From: Culex pipiens pallens
Taxonomy: Eukaryota; Arthropoda; Insecta; Diptera; Culicidae
NCBI RefSeq assembly: GCF_016801865.2
Contig: NC_068938.1
Coordinates: 83,898,886 to 83,962,885 of the forward strand
DNA: 64,000 bases
Reading direction: 5' to 3'
The translations under genes and the position numbers were made by a program. Numbering within the stretch: position 1 is the first letter of the stretch; every line of letters starts with the position of its first letter. The notes beneath the pieces were generated by a model. It was given only the letters and a program-made list of their open reading frames with translations, was not told the origin of the DNA and ran no database searches. Positions 47,740 to 59,489 of this stretch are shown piece by piece.

Positions 47740-48600
47740 TGAAACAATCCAAATAAATCTCATTTGTACCTACAACTTATCCCAAGACGCTAAATCGATC
47801 AGAAAATTCCTTTAAAAGATACAGGTTCGTCGAATACCGTCAGTGGGGGTGACTATGGGTCAAAAAACGAAACACCTCTCGAAATTTCTTAGTAACAAAA
47901 ACAATTTAAATAACATCGAAAATCTTTTAACGTAGATTTGTTCTTAGATAGTTTACTAACATTTTCCCAAAATATGGTCGATTTTGATGAACACTACCTT
48001 AAATGCCAATTGTTTGAAAATTGACCCAATCTCACCCCTTAGAGGGGGTGACATTGGGTCAAATGAAACTAAAATGATGCTGAAATACAAAGATATGGTA
48101 AAAACAAGTCATCCAACAGCGTTTCTTGTTCGAGGGAATCGTATTGACACGCTACAATGTTTGAAGTGGAGATTTTCAAACACTTGGGTAGTTTTCGAGC
48201 AATTCTAACAAAAATATTAGAAAAATGATTTTTCGAGAGGTCATTTTTGGCCAAAAACGTACCCCAACTTTAGACATCTGCCAAAATAACAGGATATGTT
48301 CTAGGAACGATTTTTTTTCAGCGAAGTCATCTTAAGATGTCCCCTACACAACCCTTTTAACAGAATTCAGTTTCATTGAAAAGAATCTGAGAAATGGTAA
48401 AATCCGTAAAAAATCACTTTGACCCAATCTCACCCCCCAGACCCAATGTCACCCCCACTGACGGTATCGACGAACCATTTTTGTATGGCCAATGGTCAAA
48501 ATTGTATGGTACCTTGTATGGATGAACCAATGACACAAATTGGCTTTATTGGTAAAAATGAAGGAGCTCACAAAATATTGGAATAAAAAAAACAAATAAG
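47740..48600. repeat. Relic of the long foldback family, host of a MITE
   Basis: The left part (acctacaacttatcccaagacgctaaatcgatcagaaaattcc, split here as acctacaacttatccc and gatcagaaaattcc) and the right part (ccatttttgtatggcc) correspond to the outer arm of 15969-17903. The sequence is interrupted by 47837-48464. Confidence 0.6.
47837..48464. mobile_element. TA-inserting MITE, 628 bp
   Basis: Inverted ends ccgtcagtgggggtgac, followed by atgggtc or attgggtc, are nearly identical. TA flanks both sides (47835-47836, 48465-48466). The adjacent host bases ggttcgtcga and tcgacgaacc are also mutually inverted, so the true edge may lie a few bases outside. Confidence 0.8.
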
Positions 48601-49282
48601 ATTAATTTTTGGAATTCCGAAAAAATCGCACAAATAAAAAATACACATTTTGAACAAAACAAATTATTTGTCCATCATTCGATTATCCGAAGTTCCTAAA
48701 AACCTTCAGATGAACAAACTTCGGACAATCGAAATTTCGGTTGAACTTTTTTTCTCTTAGAGTGTAAAATAAAACAAGAAAAAAAAACCATACAATTTTA
48801 AAAATTTCTTTTAATGAGCCAGTTTTATTGATTTTTCTTATGCCGGGAAATTCGGATTGAAGAATGGGATTATGATTATGTTATTAATCATATTTTTAAC
48901 GATGTGTCTTGATGAAGTGCTAAAAAACTGATTGAAAGATTTTCAATGTTAAACATAATTTAAAGGCATACAAAAATCGTATCGCAGCACTGTCTCACGA
49001 AAAAAAACCAAGCACATAATTTATTATTTGAGACCAAATTTTATGACAACTGACATACAATACGAAATATACAATGTTTCAAAATCTTAAAAAAAAATAA
49101 TATACATATTTTTAGAGCAAAACAAATATCCAAAGGACTTTAAAACATTTGTTTGAAACATTTCATACAAATAAATATATATTTTCTCGATTCCTATAAA
49201 ATACTGGTAAATTAATGTTAGGAGAAAATTTTAATGTCATGGAAAAATAGTATTTCGTTTTTTTTTTCCTTTTTTCAACTTG
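48601..49282. other. AT-rich stretch, nothing recognised
   Basis: Low-complexity DNA without element ends or convincing frames. Confidence 0.5.
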
Positions 49283-49353
49283 ACCGAGCAACGTAGCCCA
49301 ATGGTAACGCTTCCGCCTCGTAAGCGATAGATCGGGGTTCAAATCCCAGATCA
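49283..49353 (+). repeat. tRNA-Thr-like sequence (SINE head or pseudogene)
   Basis: A box tagcccaatggtaacgc, anticodon region ccgc-ctcgtaa-gcg (CGT), B box ggttcaaatccc. The same type as 21200-21270. Anticodon and acceptor stems have mismatches. The non-tRNA body is not clear. Confidence 0.5.
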
Positions 49354-49558
49354 TAGGAAGTTTTGTTCCAGTGTTCAAAAAAATGACATTAATTAAAACA
49401 TATTCAAGTCAAGAAATAAAACTTGTCACTTTTGGGTTAGTATACCTTATAAAATTCTGAAGAACAGAGACTTAATGAAATATAAAAAAAACAAATATGC
49501 CAAAACTTATAAACTAAAACCTGCTTTTCCTTCTTTGTTTTGTTTTTGACTCAAAGTA

Positions 49559-49800
49559 ACGTACCTCCTGTCCACGATCAATCTATAAGTTTGTTATCAC
49601 TTCCAAATCACTAAATTTGTTCCGTTGCACAATCAAACTAGTTCAGGTAGTTTCTCACAATGTATATATCAGCTGTTTTTATCCTTCAAACCCTCTTCAG
49701 CTTAACCTTAATCCTCATGATAATGAAGTCTGGAACAATTTGCACAACTCGGTTCACTATCACTTTTATCTTCCTTCACTCGAGTGAATCTTTTATAACC
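49559..49800 (-). promoter_or_regulatory. Candidate TATA promoter, non-coding first exon and splice donor
   Basis: On the minus strand ggttataaaag (TATA at 49797-49791) is followed about 30 bp later by gataaaagtgatagtgaacc, where transcription could begin near 49766-49758. The following 190 bases look like an insect 5' UTR: A-rich, many short stops, one upstream ATG opening a 10-codon frame. They end at gacaggag|gtacgt (intron start 49564 going down), a good donor site. The GC-rich, CG-rich and GAGA-like sequence at 49850-50560 would be the proximal promoter. No downstream exon is visible on the minus strand within 49 kb, so a very long first intron would be required. Seen directly: the motifs. 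Inferred: that they act together. Confidence 0.33.
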
Positions 49801-50804
49801 GTCACAGAATGAACCTCAACTCGTCAAACACACTTCCGAATTCCGAAATTCCGGTGTGGCACACTGCCTGTCCGCGCGCGCGTCCGTATCAATCCACAGT
49901 GTGACGACCCAAGTCCCGGTAGCGGAACCTCACGTCGTGGCGCTTCAGCACAACAACAACAAATCGCGCGCGTGACGCAAAGAGAGCACACGAGCAAAAG
50001 GAACCCAAAACGCTCCGTCTCACAATCTCGACTGAAGGCAAGGCCGGCTGCGAGCGAAGAAGAGGCACCAAACGTGGAACGTTCGTCGTCGTCGTGGTTG
50101 GACTCAACAGCAGAAAAAAGAGCGTGCCTGGTAGGCTAGGACTAAGCGTAAACGAGTGAGAGAGCACGAGAAAAGTGGGATGAGAAAACGAGACAACTCG
50201 ATGGGCTTGGGAGCATGACAGGACAAGCAGCAGCAGTGTGTGGAAGAGGGCGCAACGTGTGACGGCTTTCTGCATGCTATAGGGCATCTCACCCTACCGT
50301 TGGAGAAAGGGGTTGGTGTTAATGGCACCAACCATGGAATGGAACGGCATCGCATGGCGTGGCAGATCGGACTAGAAAAGGGTGGTAGAGAGAAGACGAG
50401 CCCAATATGCGTGATGCTTCTTTTCTGCTTGCTTCGCGGTATGTGCTGCGCTTCATGGGAGTTTTTCAATTTGTTTGTGTTCACCCTTTTTTGGCTATCA
50501 ACGTCGTCGTTTTGCTCCATTTTTCTGTGAGTCTCCTCACTTGGTTGTCTATCGGTTGTAAGGAAAGGGGGTGGTCAACTGGAGATTTTTAAATGGTTAT
50601 GTAGGACTGTTGTCATTAAAAATCATGTTTTGAATGAATCGTAATTGCTACAGCAATCGAAAATCTTTGATTAGATTATTTTGTTGCTCGAATTGTGTTT
50701 GCCATTTTTTTATTGAAAACAAGAAATAACGACTTTTCACAGGTTTATTTTTTAATGACATAATGTGTTTTATTTATAAGTCCAATTAAAAAATTGGACT
50801 AATA
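49801..50804. other. CG-rich island upstream of the candidate promoter
   Basis: 49850-50560 contains gcgcgcgcg, cacgtcgtggcg, many gagag/cgag words and tcgtcgtcgtcg. The 132-codon minus frame 49889-50287 has a hydrophobic start resembling a signal peptide but is repetitive in S/L/F/R, with a rival frame of equal length, so I do not call it. 50600-50800 is AT-rich. Confidence 0.4.
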
Positions 50805-51028
50805 AAAACTTACTTAATCCACCTATGTGGTTGGTGCCTTCCCAACAATGGGTGATATGATGGGTTTGAACAAAAATTTCTTCTATTGTTTAAGATCCGG
50901 TATAAAAAATCACTTAAGTGATCACAAATATCACTTAAGTGATCATAACTTATGGCAAAGTTCCAGATCTTCCATGTTGTCAACGATGGGTCGGATGATG
51001 GATCCGGATATAGTTTACATACATTTAA
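50805..51028 (+). repeat. Truncated 164-bp-family element
   Basis: Starts with ttacttaatccacctatgtg and keeps one monomer with two adjacent cacttaagtgatca dyads (50911, 50932). It breaks off at catacatttaa where SINE sequence begins. Confidence 0.75.
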
Positions 51029-51030
51029 CG

Positions 51031-51110
51031 CCGGGAAACGTGGTGTAGGGGTAAGCGTGGTTGCCTCTCACCCAGTCGGCTTGGGTTCGATCCCAGACGG
51101 TCCAGACAGA
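51031..51110 (+). repeat. tRNA-Glu-like SINE head, truncated SINE
   Basis: cgtggtgtaggggtaagcg (A box), cctctcacccag (CTC anticodon loop) and gggttcgatccc (B box) match the head of the dimeric SINE at 32988-32918. The linker and second tRNA unit are missing. Confidence 0.75.
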
Positions 51111-51137
51111 CGGTGTTCAGAATATTACCCTACATGC

Positions 51138-51313
51138 ACGGAGAAAAAAGAGTTCCCAAAATCGAGAATACCCGTCCATGAAATTGGGAACCACGAACAA
51201 AGTGTTCAAATTTCATGGTACGTTTTTGAAAATCGTACCATGGCATTTGAACACTTTGTTCATGGTTCCCAATTTCATGAACGGGTGTTCACTATTTTTT
51301 TCCTTTTTTCCGT
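51138..51313. mobile_element. Compact foldback MITE, 176 bp
   Basis: Nearly the whole element is one hairpin. The left arm acggagaaaaaagagttccc to gtgttcaaatttcatggtac is mirrored by gtaccatggcatttgaacac to ccttttttccgt. Relatives are at 23699-24208 and 20385-20560. Confidence 0.85.
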
Positions 51314-52029
51314 ACTTTTTGGTATCAATTATCCCATTCCTTGTAAAGTTATGGAAATCGTCATTAATCAATGATTACACATACTGATTCATTTTGGTGC
51401 ACAAATTCGTAAAACGGCTTCACCTTAAACAAAAAAAAATCCAAAAAAAATCAATTATATTGAAACTACAACATAAGGGCGAAGTGTTTTAAATATTTTT
51501 GTATTTCGTAATTTAAATATTGCTGTATCTCGAAGCCGTTGCATCGTATCAAAATGTTGTCAAAGACAAACTTGTAGGAAATTTGACGCGACTTGTATGA
51601 GATTTTTTGATTTTTAAGTTCAAAAGTCAAATTTGAAGGTGAGCCCACGATTTTTTTAAGTTCAAAGCCTAAGATGTTACAAAAAGACTCACAAAAAATG
51701 CAGGATGGAGCAACTCACCTAAAAAAATACAAAAACCATTTACTGAAACTGATTTTTTAAAGTGCTCTAAACGTCAAAATTATGAAAAACCGAATACGGG
51801 AATCAATTCCCCAGACCATTTTACACAAAAGTCTCCTTGTCAAGTTACAGCGATTTTAAAAATAAAAATGATGAAAAAATAGTTTTTTGGTTGTTTTTAA
51901 CAATTTCTATATCACAGACTTGATTTTTCAGTTATGAGCAATGTAATTAACTTATATCTGTAAGCCCATCATTCCAGTTGAATTTTTTTTCGATAGTCTA
52001 TTCTATTCAAAAAATCAAAAAATCAAACC
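51314..52029. other. AT-rich dispersed repeat, no gene
   Basis: The first part matches 12690-12960 (attatcccattccttgtaaag, gaaatcgtcattaatcaatg). The rest is AT-rich without element ends. Confidence 0.5.
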
Positions 52030-52345
52030 ATCCACATTAACGACCCCCGGGTCTTTCGTGGTCTCTATTGCAAGTTTCTGCTCGAACCTAGGAGTCCGAA
52101 GGCTTGAATGGGGAGAGCACCCAAACCTCTTTCTACTCCAAGGAACCTTCCACTCCAGTGTTTGAACTGACGACCTTTGGATTGCGAGTCCAACCGCCGC
52201 CAGCGATTCCACCGGAGTAGGCTTGGTTTGGTGTGTTGTTTGTACTTATGGCATGGAGACGACTCCTACACCTGGAATGACTTAACGGCCTAACAACAAC
52301 CAAGGCCGGGACCGACATTTTACTTCCTCATCCGAGGGAAGACTT
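52030..52345 (-). mobile_element. Diverged dimeric SINE copy lacking the first tRNA head
   Basis: On the minus strand it starts in the linker (cttccctcggatgaggaag), has the conserved caggtgtaggagtcgtctcc block, and a second tRNA-like unit (ttgga-ctcgcaa-tccaa, B box agttcaaacactg). It ends in gattttttgatt. It is more diverged than 31508 and 34951. Confidence 0.75.
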
Positions 52346-52535
52346 CTAACAAGTCTTCATAACATAAAACTTTTCCGATGATACAAAATCGATCAGGAAA
52401 TTCCTTTTCATCTCAACTTCGTCAAGATGAAAAGAAATTTAACTGTAATACCTAGAGGGTCAATATTCAGCTAATGTTCCGAAGTGACACATAAATTTAG
52501 GTAAGCTATTCACACAATTATAAATATGCTTTAGA

Positions 52536-53364
52536 AGAGCTGTGTTCTCGTATGTGAAAATCATTAAGGGGTTACATACATGTAGAAAATCACAAAATTT
52601 CATGTTACAGAAAATTTATTCAATCCACTAAAAAGATGATTTTCAATCACTCCTGAAAGTTTTATGAAGATATTACATGATTAAACTGAATAAGAGACGA
52701 TTTAAGATCAAAATTTTGCCATGCGCAAAGCGGACTGTCAAACTTTGTGAGCGTTTTTCTCAAAACACCGAGTTGATTTACCGGTGCCACGATATCTCGA
52801 GATGGGATGAACCAAATTGGCTGAAATTTGAGGTGAAGACTCTCAAGACATATCCTGTGTGCATGACGAAGCCCGATTTTTAAATTTTGCTTTTTTAAAA
52901 AATACAAAAATCAAATACTGACGATTTTTTATATGAAAAACATAAAAGTATTTTTATCTTTTTTTTTAATAAACTTTTCGAAAATCGGCCTTCATCATGC
53001 ACACGGGAATATTTTGACTAGTCTTCACCAAAATTTTGAGCCGATTTGGTCAGAGCAGTGTTGAGATATCGTGGCACCCGTTTTTTTAAACTGCTATAAC
53101 TTCAAATAGCTATAACTCGGCAACGGTACAACCAAATGGCTTCAAATTTGTTTTGTTAGTATATGAAAATTTATTTTTTAATTCCCTGAAAACATATTAA
53201 AAAAAAAGTTCAAATTTGTGCTCAATCAACCTCTGACATTTTTGCCGATTTACATGTATGTAACCCATTAAACGACGAAGTTGACTCCTTAGCGGTCATA
53301 GTGGCCGACCGCTAAAAAGTCAAATTCGTCGTTCAATGATTATCGCATACGAGAACACAGCTCT
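52536..53364. mobile_element. Foldback element, gagctgtgttctcgtat family
   Basis: Left and right ends are inverted copies (agagctgtgttctcgtatg with catacgagaacacagctct). They continue through ggttacatacatgta and its complement and further inward, where accggtgccacgatatctcgag faces gagatatcgtggcacccg. A diverged relative is at 58830-59480. The right arm carries a small hairpin insertion (53271-53333). Confidence 0.8.
53271..53333. mobile_element. 63-bp perfect-like hairpin insertion
   Basis: aacgacgaagttgactcctt is mirrored by aaaaagtcaaattcgtcgtt, with the inner agcggtc/gaccgct pairs around a loop of about nine bases. The left arm of the host foldback (near 52560) shows the uninterrupted sequence. 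The bases around the break (ttaa and ttca) suggest a 4-bp TTAA-type duplication with one change. Confidence 0.75.
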
Positions 53365-53384
53365 GTGTCTTCCTTTTAACTACA

Positions 53385-53550
53385 AGGACTTAGCCACCCT
53401 GGGCTTTTAAATGTTTGAATACGTCACGGAGCGAAGGCTCCGGGTACTCATATTTACAATTAGAGCACCCGCCGCGAGATTCGAACCGGCGACCTCTTGA
53501 TTGTGAGTCAAGTGCGCGGTCCGATTGACCAACATGGGCAGGATAATCAT
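53385..53550 (-). repeat. SINE with Val-type tRNA-like head
   Basis: Minus strand: A box ttggtcaatcgga, stem-loop cttga-ctcacaa-tcaag (CAC), B box cggttcgaatctc, then a body with gtaaatatgagtacccgg. It is shared with 57955-58190. The acceptor arms (cctgccc with gcggcgggtgc) pair only partly, so this is not a working tRNA gene. Confidence 0.65.
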
Positions 53551-56500
53551 TGAGATTTATGTATTTCTCAATTAAACAACTAAAAGCTTGGATCTTTGAT
53601 GTATATCATAACAAATAAAATGTTCACTCTCTAGAAATAAAACAAGTACCAATTTATCTAAGTCTTTTATTTTCTATATAATGTTTTCCCTCATCTCACA
53701 CAAATGGAAACCCTCTACTGGCACTTATTAACTCACTCCCTTTGAAAATGTTTCCATCCCTTTCACGAACCTGGAACCACGTGCCCCACAAAATGGCTTA
53801 TCGGGTACGCTTTTCCACAGTGTCATGCCATGCCATCGCAAATGAAGCTATTATATATGTCTTCCTTCCTTCTTCCCTCGAACCCCCCTTCCCCCAGGTT
53901 TGCTTTCAATTTTCCCTCCCCTAAAGGCACTCGGGAAAATGTCTTATCTCTTCCCAACATCCGAACAATCAATTTTCTAAGGCACACCACCACCAGTGCC
54001 AAACCATTTCCCCTTCTGTCGTCCCCGTTTTGGCGGGCTTAACCTCAAAAGCCCCCTTTCCTAATTAATTTAACGACCGCCACCAGACAATGACACAAAA
54101 CTGCCCTCGCCAAACCCTTCCAACCCGCGGGGACCGGGACTTTCGGAAGGGATGTGCGGTTTCAGCTCTTAAGCTCTGATCCGACGACGTCGACGGCCAT
54201 CACTCACATCGCAACTTCTGGGCCCATCAACCCAAGCGGGAAAGAAAGATGCCATGTTCAAGATAGGTGAAATTTTCTTCCCCGTTGGCCGGTCGGTTGG
54301 GCTTTGCTGACGATTGACGGTAGGCCTGCGGTCGGTGTGTCATCTGAAGTGGACAGTGATACCGGTAGTAAATTGATGATTTTTTTTAATAGTTTCTTAC
54401 AATATTTATGTTCAAGTAGCAGATATATTTTGTTTTTTTTTAATATAAGATAAACTTTAATTGATCCATCAATAACAATATAGCTACTTATTGACAGTCA
54501 ACCACGTGTTTATTTTTTTAAAAGTACTTTGATGTTCTTTACAAAAAATTCCATCTATTTGATTTGATCAGTTGCTAGAGAGAATCAGAACTGCAGTTTT
54601 CAGAGCACTTAAAAGCTTAAAATTTGGAAAACGGTGCACTGTTTTGGTTGATCTGTGTCTGATCTATCCGAAATTAGTCTAAAATATCCTAATATTGTCC
54701 AGTTACAAGATTCAATAGCTGTCCCAAATCACCCCATATGTCACGAATTCGCCCCAGATGACGGTAATTACTTTTCCTGCCATCCTCCAATGATGAAACG
54801 GGCTATTTGTCATCGCCAAATATAACAGTACTGAAAAGTACTTTCTACAACTGCTTTGTGAAATTTATAACTTTCTCTTTGTCTCAATTGCGCTCATACA
54901 AAATATTTTGTTCATCTTTACAAAAACCTATACTGATAACAGTAAGTAAATGCTATAACAAAATTCTAATTATCTAATAATAATGAGCAATTCAAAACAA
55001 TTTTCCCACCGTCGACCACTGTCCACAGTGTGTCTCTATCGCCCTATAGATTCATGGCTACAAACTGTTTACCACCCACTTTGTTCCCAATCACCCTCGA
55101 GCAAGCAATTTCCGGGGCAGTAAAAGGCAGAGTGAAACACGAAATAGGCAACGGAAGATCGGTCGGGGCCAGAAGGGGGCAGGTGGTCGTCCACAGAAGA
55201 AGCGTGCGCTCGCCGCTCGTGACCCTGCTTCTCATCCGGAAAATGAAACGTTTCCAGCTCCGGTTGCGCGCGCGAGCCCGAGAAGAGCACAGCCCAAAGC
55301 CGTGTCGCGTGCTGGTTATGCATTCTCCTCAAGTTCCTCTCTTTACTCCTCTTCACGTCCCTTCATGCTTCCGACGGCAGGGTTGCTCTGCTCCGACCCA
55401 CAGTTACTGGTGAGCAGCTTGAGGCCACTCCTCCCGGCGAAGAGTGACTGTTGCTGGCTCGCTCACGCTCTCCAACTCGATATGAGCTGGTAGTGTGAGC
55501 TCGCTCGTGCTCGTTCAGGTAGCTGGAGAGCGTGTCGTCTCACTCTGCTCGTGACGGCAGCAGCTGAGCGTGAAGAGATCTGCAACGGAAAAGTGAGGGA
55601 GAGAAAAATCAACAACTGTTAAATGCTCGATCAAGTGTGAAACTGGGAAAATCACACCTTCCGTTCTGGGTTATGTTGAGCTGCTCTTGTCTAAAGCATG
55701 TATGAGATAGAAAAGTGAGGGTAGGTAGAGTGATGTCAGGTCAGGTTTAAACTGTGAATTTTCAACCATGGTTGGATATGAGAAGCGGCTGAATCCGTAA
55801 CTTGAACCGGATAAAGGCTTTCAAACTTCACAATTGAACAACTGAGTTAGAGGATTTGCAAATCTGAAAACTCACAAAAATGCAAGGCATCGTAGATTGA
55901 GCTTCTTGAAAAATACAAGATTCAAGATACAGACAAATATAGTATTCATTTGATTTTGGTTCCAATACTCAATCATATTATTTAAAAAAAACAAAATCAA
56001 ACAACAACATTAAACAATGTGATGAACTGTGGTGAATGAAAAAAAAAACAAACTTTCTAAGCCATTTAGAATCGAACAATATATCATAGAAAAATAAGCT
56101 TTTCCATTGTCAGGCCAACATTATCAATTAATATTTAAAATAGTTTAAGTTCATCGAATCCATTTCCATCACATTTAACGGCATGATTCGCATCTCCAGA
56201 CGCTTCGGAATCCGAATACCACATCTTGTTGCACCTCTAATTTAGACTCAACTCTTTGTCAAGTTTTATGTCAATTTGGTAAATTTGTTGTAGAAAGCAT
56301 TCGGTTGCTTGTATTGAAAATATAAAAATTCCCCTTAATCACATTATGCCATTGATCTTGCTTAGAACGTACCCTAGGCCATTTACCTGTGACAACCCGT
56401 CCAACTCCAAGCGAAACTCATTTGGGGACATTTCCCTTATCCCCTTAAAAAAGTGGAGTATCAACAATTCTCGTCTTCCAAATCCTTTTCTTTTTCTTAC

Positions 56501-57940
56501 CCACAGTGAATTGTACAAAGGGACTGGAAATAGATGGCTGCCATGGTGTTGAGATTCTTGTCAGGTGGAATTGGTTTTCATCCATATAATCAATTTTTAT
56601 TTTCAAGCGATAAAAAATGCCAATGCTAATAAAAAAAATGCCAACAGATAAAGAATATGAGTTTATTAAAAATATGAAAAAAATCACTCAAACTTTTCAA
56701 ATGCTTCTCAAGCACCAGTGAAACAAATTAGTCTTGATATTGAAAACAAATAATGGAAAGTGTTTTTAAATGCAATGTACAAACTGTTTACTTTTTACAA
56801 TTATTTGGATAATTCTTTGCAAAATTATTAAAGAGGGACAACGTTGAAGCTACCTATACTCTATAGTCTATAGCCTATAGTCAAGCATAATGAGTTGATA
56901 TTATACGAAAATTTTCACTTTTATCATTGATAACGACTCATTTGAGACTTAAAGAATTTATTAACTTAACATTAAAGTCAAAGTTGATGATTGAAAAACC
57001 AAAAAAAAATATTCTAAAATTTGAATCAAAAGTGTCCGAATGTCGAACCTATCATTCTTGTTGTGTGATCATTTTATTTTAGATTTTTCACATTAAACTG
57101 TTAGAAAAGTTTCATAATGTATACATTTTCAAAAATTTACATTCTGAAGCACACCTGAAAAACATTTACAAATATTCAGATCTTTAAAAAATATTGTGCT
57201 CATAATTATTAATTATTAAACCATTCATTATATTTTATCGTCTAGTTAAATTAATTTTTATATCTGTGACCAACACAAGGGTAGTTCTCCGCCAACTCAC
57301 ACGAAATCGGAAAAAGTTGCCCCGACCCCTTTTTGATTTGCGTAAAACTTTGTCCTTAGGGGTAATTTAAGTCCCTGATCACGAATCCGTGAACCATTTT
57401 CCGATATCTCGTGACGGTGGGACGGTACGACCCCTATAATTTTTCTGATTTTTTACTAACACACGTTTTTCAGTGATTTGTAGCTCGAAACCCTGAAGAG
57501 ATAGAAATTTGGTATCAAAGGGACTTATGTGTAATTTTGACGCTCGATTTGATGACGTATTCAAAATTCCGAAAAAACGTATTATTCATTAAAAAAAGAT
57601 CAAAATAGTTTTAAAATCGCTGCCACTTCCCGTTAGTCAACTGTCAAAAATCGCGAGACACGTCATTTTTTGGGAAATTTAATGTACTTTTCGAATCTGC
57701 AATAATTGTTTCACTAAGAACAAAAAAAATCATTTTGGATTTACGTGTATTTGTAACTTTGCAGGGTTACTTTTCAGAGTGTTACAATGTTCTACAAAGT
57801 AGAGCAGACAAAAACAACAATTTTGATGTATAATCATAAGAAGTTTGCATGTATTTTTATTTTTCCAAAATCGACAAAACAAATTTTGATATCGCTGCAA
57901 ATGTTTTCAAATTCGGCAACAAAAAAACAGAATCGACGAA
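53551..57940. other. Long mostly unique stretch, no supported gene
   Basis: 53700-54370 is C-rich on the plus strand, with runs such as ccccccttccccc. 54960-55700 is GC-richer, with many gctcgct/gagcg words (55440-55590) and GAGA-like sequence. 56160-56560 is unique. 56700-57940 is AT-rich. A short duplicated tatagtctatagcctatagt lies at 56860-56882. The plus frame 55030-55413 has three rival frames and no domain. Nothing here reads clearly as an exon. Confidence 0.4.
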
Positions 57941-57954
57941 ACACCTTATAATAT

Positions 57955-58190
57955 GGCCCTCTTAAACCTTGCGGTTTCGTCAACGGATCCACAGGCGTGT
58001 ATCGGTCTATTTGCGACAAGACTCCGCCTCCCGGGTCTCCTATGTGTGAGATATGGCACGGGGAGAGGGCACCGAATACCTATATTTACACTTAGAATTT
58101 TTGCGTCTGCCTCGGGATTCGAACCGGCGAGCTCTGGATTGTGAGTCCAGTGCGCGATCCGATTGATCCACACAGGCAGACATGGCAGAC
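57955..58190 (-). mobile_element. SINE with Val-type tRNA-like head, better preserved
   Basis: Minus strand: gtctgcc and ggcagac pair as a 7-bp acceptor stem (about 58184-58112). In between are the A box tgtggatcaatcgg, stem-loop ctgga-ctcacaa-tccag (CAC) and B box ccggttcgaatccc. The body runs on with gtaaatataggtattcgg and gacccgggaggcggagtc to about 57955. The copy at 53385 shares head and body. The T-arm is imperfect, so a retroposed SINE is more likely than a functional tRNA. Confidence 0.7.
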
Positions 58191-58378
58191 AAAATCGACA
58201 ACAATGTTGCTCAAAATCGGAAAAAATGTTGACGATTGTATGCATCCCGGAATTGAAATTCCAACCTATATTTAAATCACCCCTGAAAAAACTTTTTCCT
58301 ATGAGTCTTTAAACCTTACCAGTTCAATAATATTGGAAAAAAAATCAATTAGAATTTAATCCACCTCACCTTGGATCT

Positions 58379-58815
58379 CACCAGGATTCATCATAGAAGA
58401 TGATGATGCGACCCACAATCTTAGTGTTTGTTGAACGGTATTATGTATTATTCTCAAGGCAAGCAATCGGATGCTGCGGATGAGACATTTCCCGTTTATT
58501 GGTTGTTAAATTTTAAAAGAAATGGTTTAGTCTTAGACAGCCGGATGTGGAAAAATAGAACCAAATTCATTTGTAATTAAAACTGAAGGGTTAAACAGTG
58601 TAATTTTTAACTTGAGATGATTTCAAGAGCTTTAAATGATCGATGTTTAGTGAGGTACTGATTAACTTTGCGAATGACGAGTTAGGATGCTTATCGAGAT
58701 GAAATGGTATGATAGGGTTTTGTTGTTGTTGCACGCCGCGACGGACACGAAAAATCTAGCGACCCAACGGAAAGGCATCGCAAATCGGACTCTACACAAT
58801 CCTGTTTTTTCACTT
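58379..58815 (-). repeat. Retroposon fragment, family R
   Basis: Collinear with 26930-27320: caggattcatcatagaagat, ggcaagcaatcggatgctgc, ttttgttgttgttgcac, ggcatcgcaaatcggactc. Shares its 3' module with 46966-47660. No protein recognised. Confidence 0.6.
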
Positions 58816-58829
58816 TGTAAACAAACACA

Positions 58830-59480
58830 ACCATCCGCTCGCACTGATGGAACATAATTCATTACTGAAACTGCTAACTTCAAATAGCTATACTGCCCAT
58901 GATCGCATAAATGTCCCATATGCATTTTCATCACTTTTGAGTTATTGATGTAGTTTGGTTCAAAATCGTGTGCTCTTTCAAAAGAGCCTATAACATCCAG
59001 TACTTTGTTCTAGAAATCAGGAGGAAATCCAGTTTTTTTCGTGAAAACTTAACACGTAGCCTTATGTGTGGGACAAAAATCAAATACGTTTTTCTCAGCT
59101 TCCTGTTTTTGCATATGGGACATTTATGCGAACATGGGCAGATATCTCGGCAATGATACACCCAAATCAAGATTTTTTTTTTTTGAAAATGTCTAATAAA
59201 CCAAATGTTCAGTTTTTGCTTTTTGGGTGATTTTTAGTACCCCTGACTCAGACACCTAAAAAGCAAAACTGGAAACTTGGTTTTTTGGACCTTTTCAAAA
59301 AAACTCCAGAAATGTCTTTAAATTTGTTTTGTTAATCGATGAAAATATATATTTTAATGTGCTGAAAACAGATTTATAAAAAGTTCCTCTAGCATTTTTG
59401 TCGATTCACATGTATGTAAACCAAATAAAAACATTTAAAAAACAAAAAAAAATCATTATACGAGAAGATCTGCTTAAAAG
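58830..59480. repeat. Diverged relative of the 52536 foldback
   Basis: Contains gattcacatgtatgtaaacc and cattatacgagaaga at the right, like the 53240-53360 arm, and a central gatatctcggcaatgataca block. Two catatgggacatttatgcg-type words (58903-58921, 59111-59129) face each other. The left end is unclear. Confidence 0.45.
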
Positions 59481-59489
59481 TAAAGATTC

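Noticed and set aside
49283..49353. Functional tRNA-Thr(CGT) gene
   Set aside because: Stem mismatches and the similar degenerate copy at 21200-21270 point to a retroposed head.
49889..50287. Minus frame of 132 codons with a signal-peptide-like start
   Set aside because: Composition is repetitive (S, L, F, R), a 138-codon rival frame overlaps it, and the DNA reads better as CG-rich, GAGA-like upstream sequence.
57955..58190. Functional tRNA gene at 58112-58184
   Set aside because: The acceptor and anticodon stems pair, but the D- and T-arms do not fold normally, the sequence runs on into a SINE body, and a second copy with the same body exists at 53385.
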